Source: JBPRGG01 sp051418075 (GTDB lineage: Bacteria > Bacteroidota > Bacteroidia > Cytophagales > Cyclobacteriaceae). Taken from it: 64,000 nucleotides of DNA. The notes below the pieces were generated by a model. That model saw nothing but the letters and a program-made list of their open reading frames with translations. It was not told the DNA's origin and did not search any database. The stretch is from the NCBI GenBank assembly GCA_051418075.1, contig JBPRGG010000114.1:1-64000 (forward strand), in the 5' to 3' direction. A program made the position numbers and the translations under genes. Below are positions 26,335 through 35,932 of the stretch, one piece after another; the first letter of the stretch is position 1; each line of letters opens with the position of its first letter.

Positions 26335-27456
26335 ATGATCATATCTGTCCCTAAGGAAATCAAGAATAATGAGAACCGCGTAGCTCTCACCCCTGCAGGA
26401 GTAAAGGAATTAACCAAAGCCGGCCACCAGGTTTTTATTCAAACCACAGCTGGAGAGGGAAGTGGTTTCAATGATGACTTATATATATCCGCTGGTGCTG
26501 AGATTTTGCCCGATATTCAAACTACCTATGCCCGGGGGGAAATGGTGATGAAGGTAAAGGAACCAATAGAGTCTGAATACGAGTTGATCAAACCTGATCA
26601 ATTGCTCTTTACCTATTTCCATTTTGCCTCATATGAACCCTTAACCCGGGCCATGATAAGAAGCGAAGCTATTTGCCTGGCCTACGAAACTGTAGAAAAA
26701 TCAGATAGGAGCCTTCCCCTGCTGGTCCCAATGTCTGAAGTGGCAGGCAGAATGGCTGTTCAACAAGGCGCCAAATACCTGGAAAAGCCGTTTAAAGGTA
26801 AGGGTATTTTATTGGGGGGAGTACCAGGGGTAATGCCCGCCAAAGTACTGGTGCTGGGAGGTGGAATTGTGGGCACTCAGGCTGCTAAAATGGCCGCAGG
26901 GCTGGGGGCAGACGTTACAATTATGGACTTGAACCTGAATAGATTACGATATCTGGCTGATATAATGCCGGCCAATGTTCATACCATGATGTCTAACGAA
27001 TTTAATATCCGTAAACTAATTACTACGCATGACCTGATCATTGGGTCAGTTTTGATTCCGGGGGCAAAAGCGCCTCGCCTGATTACCAGGGATATGCTCA
27101 AGGATATGCAAAAAGGTTCAGTTATGGTTGATGTGGCAGTAGATCAGGGGGGCTGCTTTGAGACCACTAAACCTACCACCCATCAGGATCCTATTTATAT
27201 CATAGATGATGTAATTCATTACAGTGTAGCCAATATGCCTGGAGCAGTTCCTTATACTTCCACCCTGGCATTGACCAATGCCACTTTACCCTATGCTCTT
27301 CAATTGGCTAACAAAGGCTGGAAAAAAGCTTGCCAGGATAATATTGAATTAAGGAAAGGACTTAATATTATCAAGGGTCAGGTAGTTTATCAGGCAGTGG
27401 CAGAGGCTTTTGACTTGCCATTCAAGCAGGTTGATCAATATCTTCAAAATGATTAA
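26335..27456 (+). CDS. ald: Alanine dehydrogenase
   Basis: 373 residues, the usual length. It reversibly deaminates L-alanine to pyruvate and ammonia with NAD. The catalytic residues of the family are in place: R15 (NNENRVALTP), K75 (VMKVKEP) and H96 (YFHFASYEPL). The Rossmann motif is GGGIVGTQAAKMAAGLGADV with the acidic residue in IMDLN. The C-terminal NMPGAVPYTST loop is conserved. Single gene with its own terminator. Confidence 0.96.
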   Translation: MIISVPKEIKNNENRVALTPAGVKELTKAGHQVFIQTTAGEGSGFNDDLYISAGAEILPDIQTTYARGEMVMKVKEPIESEYELIKPDQLLFTYFHFASYEPLTRAMIRSEAICLAYETVEKSDRSLPLLVPMSEVAGRMAVQQGAKYLEKPFKGKGILLGGVPGVMPAKVLVLGGGIVGTQAAKMAAGLGADVTIMDLNLNRLRYLADIMPANVHTMMSNEFNIRKLITTHDLIIGSVLIPGAKAPRLITRDMLKDMQKGSVMVDVAVDQGGCFETTKPTTHQDPIYIIDDVIHYSVANMPGAVPYTSTLALTNATLPYALQLANKGWKKACQDNIELRKGLNIIKGQVVYQAVAEAFDLPFKQVDQYLQND

Positions 27457-27771
27457 TATAATCTAAAAGGTATTCATGTAATAATAGTTCTAAGAAAGAA
27501 ATTAAAAAGCAGGTTACAAATTTTAGCCTGCTCTTTTTTTGGTCGCTAAGGAGCGTTATTTAAGAAAAATGCTAAATAGCCAGCCAGGACAAAATTATCA
27601 AAACCTGTAATTTTCCGGAAAGAATTCATTGAAGCTGAACTCAATTTGATATTCGATGAACAAAGCTGACTTCAAATGAAGCTGGTGGCATTAAATTCTT
27701 TTATATAATACTCAAAAAAGTGATTAAATTGCTGATTGAATTCCTGATTTTTAATGAATAGGGAATGAAAT
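27457..27771. other. Spacer with the ald terminator, otherwise empty
   Basis: Beyond the terminator at 27508-27540 I see no gene, RNA or clear promoter for the following secreted protein. Confidence 0.4.
27508..27540 (+). terminator. Rho-independent terminator of ald
   Basis: AGCAGG (27508-27513) pairs with CCTGCT (27527-27532) across a 13-nt loop, followed by CTTTTTTT. Confidence 0.75.
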
Positions 27772-30654
27772 ATGGCCAAAGCAATTCATAAACTTATAAA
27801 AAATTTAACCCCACATTTAGCCGGAATATTACTTTTCGGATTTTTCCCTCTACTTTCGTTTGCTCAGAACTCGCTTATTAGCATAAGAATAAATCAGGGG
27901 CAAAATATTACCAATTCAGAACAGGTGAAAGTAGAAGTAAAATCACTAAAGATCCCTGAAAAAATGATTGGTTCTATGCAGGTGAGCCTGGATCCTGATT
28001 TTAAACAAACTGAATGGTTCCCCTTTAAGGAGCAGCCTTATAGCTTGAAACTGGATGGTGCAGATGGAGACTATCTGATTTATGTCCGCTTAAAAGATAC
28101 CAAAGATAACATATCCCCAACAGGACAAGCTACCATTTTATTAGATCGAAAGCCTCCGGTAAATGGTGAAATACAGGTAAACAAAGGGGCGGCATATACC
28201 AATGATCCTCAGATGAAAGTAAGATTGGATTTGAAAGCTGATGATGCAATCAAAATGCAAATCAATCATAATCAAGACTTTAATGGCATTTCCTGGGAGG
28301 ATTATGTGGAGCAAAAAACAATATTTTTGGCTCCACCAGGTGATGGAAAAAAAATGATCTACGCCCGATTTATGGATTTAGCTCAAAATATATCCGAGAC
28401 TGTATCCACCTCCATTATTCTGGATACTGCACCACCAGCTAATTGCTCCATCAACATCAACCAGGGAGCATCCTTTACCCGTTCAAACCTGGTCAAGGTA
28501 CAGATTCAGGCCCGGGGAGCCAGCCAGGTGAGGCTTTTAGATCAAAAAGGCAAGTCTGAAGTTTTTGACTTCCCCAGTAACCAATCCGAATTTGAGGTAA
28601 ACTGGACCTTTGAAAGTACGGAAGGACCAAAGGCAATGAGGGCCTATTTTATAGATGAAGCTCAAAATAAAACCAGTGAGATTGTTCAAGATCAAATAGT
28701 TTTTGATAAAACAGCACCAGATCCACCTCAAATAATTATAGATCAGGGAAGTAAATATACCCGGCAGCCCGATGGCAAGGTAAAACTGCAATTGAGAAGT
28801 GCGGAATCACCGGCAGGTTTTCATATGCTGATCAGCCATACAGCATCTTTTGAATCGTCTCAAAAGTTACCGTTTAAACCAGAAATTGGGTCGTGGCAAT
28901 TGGATGCTGCTGCCGATGGTGCCAAGCAAGTATATGTTAAATTAATAGATCAGGCTGGAAATACTTCCAGGGCCGGTGAAGCTCTGATCCAATTGGATCG
29001 GACCGTCCCGGAAATTGTAACTTTTAAGATAAAAGGTGAAAAAGCCTGGGTCAACCAACCCAGGATAGACCTTTTAATTAAAGCTGATCAGGCTCATATG
29101 ATCCAGGTAACATCACGAGGCCCGGCCACATCACCCGACCTGCCATGGCGGCCATTTACTGAAGAAATTCAGGATTTTCAACTGACCTTAGAACAGGGAG
29201 AAAAAAAGATCTGGGCCAGAGTTAAAGATGAAGCAGGAAATATTTCAGACTGGTCACGAACTGCTGTAAGACTGGACACAGAACCTCCAGGTGGCGGTTT
29301 GGAAATAGATCATGCGACAAAATTCACCAATCATCCGGATGCTAAAGTATCGGTTCAGATTTCTGCTGGTGATGCAGTTGAATGCCGGTTGTCAGAAGAT
29401 CATCAATTCCAACAAACGAAATGGATAAAATGCATAGATGCCGCAGCTTTTTGGCAGTTTGAAGGTCAGGATGGCCCCCGGCGGCTATTTTTACAACTGA
29501 AAGACCAGGCTGGTAATATATCTGATCCTATTGTTGCTTCTATCGAGGTGGATCGAAAAGCGCCGGAAGGTAAAATGCTTATAAACAATGGGTTAGCCTG
29601 GATTAATCAACCCAATAAGCGGGTGACTTTGTCATTTATGGCCAGTGAACCGGTTGAAATGCAGATAAGTAATGATCCCGCATTCACAGAAGCCCGCTGG
29701 ATGTCCTTTAAATCAACATTAGGATGGACTTTGTCTGGCCCAGAAGGCTTGAATAAAATTTTTGCCAGGTTCAAAGATCAGGCTGGAAATATTTCTGATC
29801 TGATTGAAGATCATATTAATTGGGATATACAACCTCCTGAATTAGAATCTTTTAGTATTGCCGGTGGCCTGGATATTATCAATCCCACTGATTTAAAGGC
29901 GGACTTGCAAATTGATGCGCCAGAGGCGGCTTTTATGTATTTTAGTGAAGAGCCAATTGATTTGTCAGTCCAGAATAAAATCACCTGGATTCCCTTTTCT
30001 GCCAAATATGAATGGAGTTTTACTCCTCAGGAAGGAGCTAAATCAATTTTTTTAGTATTAAAAGATTCTGCCGGCAATGTTTCTGAAGTTTATAATGACC
30101 ATGTTATTCTTGATCTCACACCCCCAGATAGTAAATTAATAGTGAATATGGGCCAGCCTTACTTAACAGATACAGCCAAAACTGTGGAATTGATGTTGGG
30201 GAAATCTGATGCCATCCAAATGATGATCGGTAATGAACCTGGATTTAATCAGCAACAATGGGAACAATTTTCCACCAGAAAAACCTTGATACTGCCTGGT
30301 GAGGATGGTAAAAAGACCATTTTTGCCAAATTTCGGGATCAGGCTGGAAATGAATCAGAAGTGGTTAGCGGTTCGGTATGGCTGGATCGGCAAGGTCCTG
30401 AAGTGAAAAATGCCAGTCTTAAAAAATCAGCCGAAGAGGTGCTCCTTTTAAAAATCACAGTCAAACCTCCCCAGGATGTTCAGGAGATGATTTTAGCCTG
30501 GCAAGATGATTTTACCGGTAGCACCTGGCAACCTTTTAAAAGTGAAACAGAAGTAAACATTCCTGAAGAGAAAGCTGTTGATCGAATCTTTTTCAAATTG
30601 AAGGATAAGGCTGGAAATGTTACAGGTGTAGAAACTTTAAAAATAAGTGATTGA
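27772..30654 (+). CDS. Secreted protein made of about ten Ig-like repeats
   Basis: 960 residues. A signal peptide ends FAQ (about residue 32). The rest is about ten repeats of roughly 90 residues. Each opens with a variant of INQGxxYTNxxxxKVxLxL, has a hydrophobic W-rich core (for example WMSFKS, WLP) and closes with FKDQAGNIS followed by a short stretch and xLDRxxP. The repeats look like bacterial Ig-like/invasin-type sandwiches. No T9SS C-terminal signal, lipobox or membrane anchor is visible, so it may remain periplasmic or be exported another way. It lies 118 nt before a LamG-OmpA gene in the same direction, which may be its partner. Confidence 0.7.
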   Translation: MAKAIHKLIKNLTPHLAGILLFGFFPLLSFAQNSLISIRINQGQNITNSEQVKVEVKSLKIPEKMIGSMQVSLDPDFKQTEWFPFKEQPYSLKLDGADGDYLIYVRLKDTKDNISPTGQATILLDRKPPVNGEIQVNKGAAYTNDPQMKVRLDLKADDAIKMQINHNQDFNGISWEDYVEQKTIFLAPPGDGKKMIYARFMDLAQNISETVSTSIILDTAPPANCSININQGASFTRSNLVKVQIQARGASQVRLLDQKGKSEVFDFPSNQSEFEVNWTFESTEGPKAMRAYFIDEAQNKTSEIVQDQIVFDKTAPDPPQIIIDQGSKYTRQPDGKVKLQLRSAESPAGFHMLISHTASFESSQKLPFKPEIGSWQLDAAADGAKQVYVKLIDQAGNTSRAGEALIQLDRTVPEIVTFKIKGEKAWVNQPRIDLLIKADQAHMIQVTSRGPATSPDLPWRPFTEEIQDFQLTLEQGEKKIWARVKDEAGNISDWSRTAVRLDTEPPGGGLEIDHATKFTNHPDAKVSVQISAGDAVECRLSEDHQFQQTKWIKCIDAAAFWQFEGQDGPRRLFLQLKDQAGNISDPIVASIEVDRKAPEGKMLINNGLAWINQPNKRVTLSFMASEPVEMQISNDPAFTEARWMSFKSTLGWTLSGPEGLNKIFARFKDQAGNISDLIEDHINWDIQPPELESFSIAGGLDIINPTDLKADLQIDAPEAAFMYFSEEPIDLSVQNKITWIPFSAKYEWSFTPQEGAKSIFLVLKDSAGNVSEVYNDHVILDLTPPDSKLIVNMGQPYLTDTAKTVELMLGKSDAIQMMIGNEPGFNQQQWEQFSTRKTLILPGEDGKKTIFAKFRDQAGNESEVVSGSVWLDRQGPEVKNASLKKSAEEVLLLKITVKPPQDVQEMILAWQDDFTGSTWQPFKSETEVNIPEEKAVDRIFFKLKDKAGNVTGVETLKISD

Positions 30655-30772
30655 ATGTGTAAAGTAGTATTATCAAATTTATAAATAGTATTTGTTCATC
30701 CAGGTGCATTTTTTGACCAGCTATAATTCCTTTTACGTTAAATCCTGCACCTATTTTGAGAAAAATAAGGTT

Positions 30773-32116
30773 ATGAAAAGATTAAATTATTTTCTATTGA
30801 TTGTCATGATGTTGGTTGTTCAGTTGTCTCAGGCACAAAAAATCAACCTGAACAGAGGCTTAATCGCCTATTATCCTTTTAGTGGTAACGCCAATGATGA
30901 ATTGGGGTACAGTGATGGTAAGATTCATGGTGCAGAACTGACCCAGGAACGGTGTGGTGATTATGCCTATTATTTTGATGGTGAAGATGATTACATTGAT
31001 TGTGGCAACAATACAGTGCTGAATGGATATTTTACCGGGTTGTCTATATCAACCTGGGTAAAATTAAAATTCATCAGTAATGGCGAATTCGGAACCATAG
31101 TAGGAAAATGGGGTTTTGACCCTATAAAAGACCATTTTGGTTTGTGGATCAATGAAAGCTACAGGGTAGTAATGGCGGTCAGTGATGATCGCACCATGGA
31201 AAAAGGGTTGTTTTCCCGCCAAATGCTGGAAACAGAACGTTGGTACCACCTGGTTGCTATTTGGAAAAGCAACAGGGAACTGGAAGTGTATATAGATGGT
31301 GTTTTGGATAATAAAGGCACCCAAACCGGGCGGGGCATTAATCCGCGTTCTGAAATGTCACTGAAAATTGGCCGGCAAGTTGTTCGGAGAAGTCGCGCCT
31401 TTAAAGGACATATTGATGAGGTAAGAATTTATAATAGGGCCTTGAATAGCAGGGAAGTAAGCACATTATATGAAATGGGTAAGGCGGAATGTGAAAAGAT
31501 AATTATCAAAGGGCATGTATATAATAAGCGCACCATGGAGCCAGTTAAGGCTGATGTGATATTTGAAGACCTTCATGAAGGGGCAGAATTTAAAAAAGTT
31601 CCTACCGAAGGTGATGAAAGCTATTATGAAACCACTTTGCCCCTGAATTATAAATTTGGATTTTACGCCAAAGCGCCTGATTATATTTCCATTAATGAGA
31701 ATATTGATACCGAGCGGTTTTCAATAGATCAGGTCATTTACAAAGACCTTTACCTGGTTCCGATTGAGATAGGCGAGTCATTAACCTTAAATAACATATT
31801 CTTTGATTTTGCCAAATCGAACCTGAGAAAAGAGTCGTTTCTGGAGTTGAACAGGTTGATACAACTTTTTGAAGATTTCCCCAACTTAAAAATAGAAATT
31901 TCAGGCCATACCGATAGTGTGGGCTCTGATCAGGCTAACCAGGGCTTATCTGAAGATAGAGCCAATGCTGTTAGAGACTACCTGCTGACTCAACATGTCA
32001 ATTCTTTCCAGGTGCTGGCTAAAGGGTATGGAGAAGATATTCCTGTATCTACCAATGATACTGATGAAGGTCGCCAGATGAATCGCCGGGTAGAATTTAA
32101 GATCCTGAATAAATAG
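30773..32116 (+). CDS. LamG-OmpA envelope protein
   Basis: 447 residues from the ATG at 30773, chosen because it begins a signal peptide (MKRLNYFLLIVMMLVVQLSQAQ); the frame extends upstream without one. A LamG/concanavalin-like sandwich spans about 30-215 (LIAYYPFSGNANDE, FDGEDDYIDCG, WYHLVAIW, IDEVRIYNRAL). A carboxypeptidase-regulatory-like domain (about 225-300) and an OmpA domain (about 335-445) follow, the latter with intact GHTDSVG and LSEDRAN peptidoglycan-binding motifs. The C-terminal half closely parallels the OmpA protein at 13419-15452. It probably anchors a ligand-binding LamG head to the cell wall. Confidence 0.87.
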   Translation: MKRLNYFLLIVMMLVVQLSQAQKINLNRGLIAYYPFSGNANDELGYSDGKIHGAELTQERCGDYAYYFDGEDDYIDCGNNTVLNGYFTGLSISTWVKLKFISNGEFGTIVGKWGFDPIKDHFGLWINESYRVVMAVSDDRTMEKGLFSRQMLETERWYHLVAIWKSNRELEVYIDGVLDNKGTQTGRGINPRSEMSLKIGRQVVRRSRAFKGHIDEVRIYNRALNSREVSTLYEMGKAECEKIIIKGHVYNKRTMEPVKADVIFEDLHEGAEFKKVPTEGDESYYETTLPLNYKFGFYAKAPDYISINENIDTERFSIDQVIYKDLYLVPIEIGESLTLNNIFFDFAKSNLRKESFLELNRLIQLFEDFPNLKIEISGHTDSVGSDQANQGLSEDRANAVRDYLLTQHVNSFQVLAKGYGEDIPVSTNDTDEGRQMNRRVEFKILNK

Positions 32117-32136
32117 CAACTTCGGGATAAACCAAT

Positions 32137-32201
32137 TGTAAACCTTATTCTGTTAAAATGTTGTATTTTTGAATGCTAATCACAACAGAATAAGGTTTAC
32201 A
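32137..32201. promoter_or_regulatory. 18-bp inverted repeat bracketing the murB promoter
   Basis: TGTAAACCTTATTCTGTT (32137-32154) is repeated exactly in inverted form at 32184-32201, 29 nt apart. The right arm runs into the A of the murB start codon and includes the AAGG before it. The loop contains a perfect -7 box. No T-run follows, so it is not an ordinary terminator. Confidence 0.75.
32164..32171 (+). promoter_or_regulatory. murB -7 box within the inverted-repeat loop
   Basis: TATTTTTG matches TAnnTTTG. Transcription from it would begin near 32178, leaving out the left arm of the inverted repeat. Confidence 0.5.
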
Positions 32202-33217
32202 TGACTATTCATCAGAATTTCCCTTTAACTTCGTACAACACCTTTCACATCACAGCCAATGCAGCCTATTTTACTGAGATAAATCAAAAAGATGATTTAA
32301 TAAAGTTGTATGAATGGCCTTTATTCCAACAACTTCCCCGGTTAGTATTGGGTGGGGGGAGTAACATCCTTTTAACTTCAGATTTCGATGGATTGGTGAT
32401 TAAGATGAACCTGGATGAATTTAAAATAGTGAAGGAAAATGCCAGTCAGGTTTGGATCAGGTCGGGAGCCGGAACCAATTGGCATGAATTTGTCCGGAAA
32501 ATCATCAATCTGGGATATGGAGGTATTGAAAACCTTTCCCTTATTCCAGGTACAGTAGGCGCCGCGCCCATGCAAAATATCGGTGCTTATGGTGTGGAAA
32601 TTCAACAAGTATTCGATTGTCTAGAAGGCTGGAATATGACAACCGGTGCTTTTGAAACATTCGATCGGGAAGCCTGCCAGTTTGGTTACCGATACAGCGT
32701 ATTCAAAGGTGAAAGAAAAAACCAATACCTGATCACAGCAGTAACCCTCAGGTTAGATAAAATACCACAATTTGTCACCACTTATGGGGCTATTTCAAAG
32801 GTGTTGCAACAAAAACAAGTGAAAGAACTATCGCTGCATCAAATCAGTGAGGCTGTTATTGAAATTCGCCAAAGTAAACTACCCGATCCGGAACACCTGG
32901 GGAACGCCGGTAGTTTTTTTAAAAATCCTGTTATACCCAAAGATAAATATGATGGTTTGAAAAAGCATTTTCCGGACCTGTCCGGATATGAGATATCAGA
33001 TTTTGAAATGAAAGTTTCTGCCGCCTGGTTGATTGATCAATGTGGTTGGAGAGGATATCGCACCGGCGATGCGGGAATTTATGCCAAACATGCATTGATC
33101 CTGGTAAATTTCGGAAACGCCACTGGTCAGCAGATCTGGAAATTAGCCCAACAGGTCAGGCAGTCAGTCCTAGAAAAATTTGATATTACTTTGGAGCCAG
33201 AAGTAAATATAGTATAA
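32201..33217 (+). CDS. murB: UDP-N-acetylenolpyruvoylglucosamine reductase
   Basis: 338 residues, type I MurB by length and by the extended C-terminal domain. This FAD enzyme reduces UDP-GlcNAc-enolpyruvate to UDP-MurNAc, the second committed step of peptidoglycan synthesis. FAD-binding segments: PLTSYNTFHI, LGGGSNILL, SLIPGTVGAAPMQNIGAYG. The substrate-binding GYRYSVFK, the proton-donor Ser region LGNAGSFFKNP and the catalytic Glu near the C-terminus (TLEPEVNIV) are all present. Its start codon abuts an 18-bp inverted repeat that encloses the -7 box. Confidence 0.96.
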   Translation: MTIHQNFPLTSYNTFHITANAAYFTEINQKDDLIKLYEWPLFQQLPRLVLGGGSNILLTSDFDGLVIKMNLDEFKIVKENASQVWIRSGAGTNWHEFVRKIINLGYGGIENLSLIPGTVGAAPMQNIGAYGVEIQQVFDCLEGWNMTTGAFETFDREACQFGYRYSVFKGERKNQYLITAVTLRLDKIPQFVTTYGAISKVLQQKQVKELSLHQISEAVIEIRQSKLPDPEHLGNAGSFFKNPVIPKDKYDGLKKHFPDLSGYEISDFEMKVSAAWLIDQCGWRGYRTGDAGIYAKHALILVNFGNATGQQIWKLAQQVRQSVLEKFDITLEPEVNIV

Positions 33218-33422
33218 CCCACTTTGCGGGATAACGCAGTATTTTCAGGGCTTTGATTTAAAAGGCCAATGTTCGTTTTTGTTATTTAATTGTTCATATT
33301 TGTACATCATTAATTATTGCTTCCAGGCTATTTAGCAAGCCAGGACGTATTATACAGTTTGGCATTTATATTGAGATCTTTAATAGCAATGATTATTTTT
33401 TCTCCCCTAAATTGCTAAGAAG

Positions 33423-35855
33423 ATGTTAAAGAATTATTTGATCGTCGCCTTCAGAAATTTGACCAAACAAAAAGCTTATGCATTTATCAATGTCTTTGGT
33501 CTGGCTATAGGTCTGGCCAGTGCCATCCTGATTTTTTTATATATTATTGATGAATTAAGTTATGATACCATCCATCAACAATCCCAAAATACCTACAGAA
33601 TAGGGGCCACCCGAACTTTTGATGATGGCAATCAAACCAATATGGCAGGAGTGCCAGGGGGATGGGGACCCAAATTGATGGAACTATATCCGGAAGTGGA
33701 GAAATCTATGCGATATTTCTGGGCCGGATATCCGGCATCTGTGGCTTTCCAGGAAGCTGATAAAGTTTTATTAACCGAGGAGATCTACTGGGTTGAGCCT
33801 TCCTATCCTGAAGTGTTATATTTTGATGTAGTCTATGGAAATGCTGAAAAGGCCTTTGATCTGCCCAAATCAATAGTGATCACAGCATCGGCAGCCAGGC
33901 GGTTCTTTGAGGATGAAAATCCTGTGGGTAAGACATTGGTGGTTAGACATCCGTTTGTTACTCAAAATCAGGATCTTAACTTAATGGTTTCGGCTGTAAT
34001 TGCTGATTATCCTTCTAATTCTCATCTAAAACCGGAATACCTGGTTAATTTCAATGCGCTGCGACCTTTCTTTCAGGGGCAGTTTGATCAGTATTTTTCC
34101 AATATGTCTCAAGGCTTTGTATCTACTTATATCATTACCCGGGCAGATGCAAATATTGAACAGCTCAACCAGGGACTGAAAAGCATGTCAGATGAACACA
34201 TGGGGCAGCTGGCTGACCAGGTAAGTCCTTTTTTAAGAAATATCACCGATCTTCACTTTGATCAGGAAGTGAATTGGGTAAATCAAGGTGGTGGAAATAT
34301 CTTGTATGTGTACATTTTTGGGTCCATCGCATTATTGATCATCGTAATCGCCTGTATCAATTATATGAACCTGGCCACAGCCAAAGCAGCCAAAAGATCC
34401 CGGGAGGTAGGCCTGAGAAAGTCGTTTGGCAGCAATAAAATACAACTGATGTTTCAGTTTTACAATGAATCATTATTGACCAGTTTGCTGTCTTTAATAT
34501 TAGCCTTATTCTTAGTAATTATCCTGTTACCCTATTTTAATGATCTGGCTCAAAAAAGCTTTACAATATCGGCCCTTTGGAATAAGTGGCTGATTTTGTC
34601 CCTCCTGGGTATTTTATTATTTGTAACCTTTGTCTCAGGCAGTTACCCAGCCATATATTTGTCACGGTTTAAACCATCTGATGTGCTCAAAGGTCAGTTT
34701 AGCTCCGGAAAAGGGGCAGAGCGATTTCGAAAGGTACTGGTAGTGACCCAGTTTGTTATTTCCATGGTGTTTATTATTTCCACAATCTTTATTTTACGCC
34801 AGATGAAGTTTATTCAAAGTTCAAAACTGAATGAAAGCGGAGATCAAATCGTCTCGATCAGATATGGAGGGATAGCTCCGGCTAATAAGTACCAGACCTT
34901 TAAAAATCAGACCCTACAGGAAGCTGCTGTTGATGATATGACCTTGGGTAACCACTTGCCCAGGCTGGATTATTTTGGCAGCATCAATAATACTATTCAG
35001 TTTCCTGATGTGAATAATGAAGAGTATCAGTGGAGCCAGTTAAATGTTGATTTTGAATTTCCCCAAACATTTGAGCTTGAAATAATAGCCGGACGTGATT
35101 TTGATCAGTCAAATGTGGCCGATTCTTCAGCCTATTTACTTAATCAGACGGCTGTGCAAGCCCTGGGATTATCTCCGGAAGAGGCTGTGGGGCTTGAAAT
35201 ACTGGAAGTACAACCAGGAATTAATGGAAAGATCATTGGTGTGGTAGAAGATTTTCCCTTCAGAAGTATGCATCAGGCCATTGGTCCACTGGTTATCAGC
35301 GGCAGGCCTCATCCAGTAGATAGGATAGTATATGTAAAACTTCCGGCTGCGCGGGTTCAGACCACACTATCAGCTCTGGAAAAAAGCTGGAAGCAGGTAT
35401 TTCCCGGCATAGGTTTTGATTACTGGTTCCTCGATCAGGAATTTGGACGTATGTACGCCTCAGAGGCAAAAATGGCAGATCTTACCCGTAGTTTTTCTAT
35501 ACTGACCATCTTGATTGCCTCCCTGGGCTTATTTGGACTGGCCTCTTACACAGCCGAGCAGAAAACCAAAGAGGTGGGGGTGAGAAAAGTATTAGGTGCC
35601 AGTATACCCCAGATTCTATTTTTGCTGATCATTTCTTTTCTAAAAATATTGGTTATCGCCTGTTTATTTGCTGTTCCACTAGCCTATTTACTGATGAATA
35701 ACTGGTTGCAAAATTTTGTGTATCATGTTCCGCTGGATGGAGTGGTATTCTTGTTTTCAATTTTGGGTATATTTCTGCTAACTATAATCACAGTGGCTTA
35801 TGAAATCATAAAGGTATCCGCCATTAATCCGGTGAATGCTTTAAGGTATGAATAG
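33423..35855 (+). CDS. MacB/FtsX-family ABC transporter permease
   Basis: 810 residues. N-terminal membrane helix at about 21-42 (FINVFGLAIGLASAILIFLYI), then a periplasmic MacB-type core domain, then FtsX helices at about 290-312, 342-365, 385-405, a second helix-plus-periplasmic unit starting near 437, and three C-terminal helices (about 690-712, 735-757, 775-800). The cytoplasmic motif REVGLRKSFGS and its second copy KEVGVRKVLGAS are the family coupling segments. These duplicated FtsX permeases are very common in Bacteroidota and take part in peptide or lipoprotein efflux; no ATPase gene is adjacent, so its partner is encoded elsewhere. Confidence 0.9.
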   Translation: MLKNYLIVAFRNLTKQKAYAFINVFGLAIGLASAILIFLYIIDELSYDTIHQQSQNTYRIGATRTFDDGNQTNMAGVPGGWGPKLMELYPEVEKSMRYFWAGYPASVAFQEADKVLLTEEIYWVEPSYPEVLYFDVVYGNAEKAFDLPKSIVITASAARRFFEDENPVGKTLVVRHPFVTQNQDLNLMVSAVIADYPSNSHLKPEYLVNFNALRPFFQGQFDQYFSNMSQGFVSTYIITRADANIEQLNQGLKSMSDEHMGQLADQVSPFLRNITDLHFDQEVNWVNQGGGNILYVYIFGSIALLIIVIACINYMNLATAKAAKRSREVGLRKSFGSNKIQLMFQFYNESLLTSLLSLILALFLVIILLPYFNDLAQKSFTISALWNKWLILSLLGILLFVTFVSGSYPAIYLSRFKPSDVLKGQFSSGKGAERFRKVLVVTQFVISMVFIISTIFILRQMKFIQSSKLNESGDQIVSIRYGGIAPANKYQTFKNQTLQEAAVDDMTLGNHLPRLDYFGSINNTIQFPDVNNEEYQWSQLNVDFEFPQTFELEIIAGRDFDQSNVADSSAYLLNQTAVQALGLSPEEAVGLEILEVQPGINGKIIGVVEDFPFRSMHQAIGPLVISGRPHPVDRIVYVKLPAARVQTTLSALEKSWKQVFPGIGFDYWFLDQEFGRMYASEAKMADLTRSFSILTILIASLGLFGLASYTAEQKTKEVGVRKVLGASIPQILFLLIISFLKILVIACLFAVPLAYLLMNNWLQNFVYHVPLDGVVFLFSILGIFLLTIITVAYEIIKVSAINPVNALRYE

Positions 35856-35932
35856 CATTTCCTTCAATTAATTTTAGTAGCTGATATAACTTTTAATTTA
35901 TAATAAGAGTTACATAGGCAAATGTAAATTGT

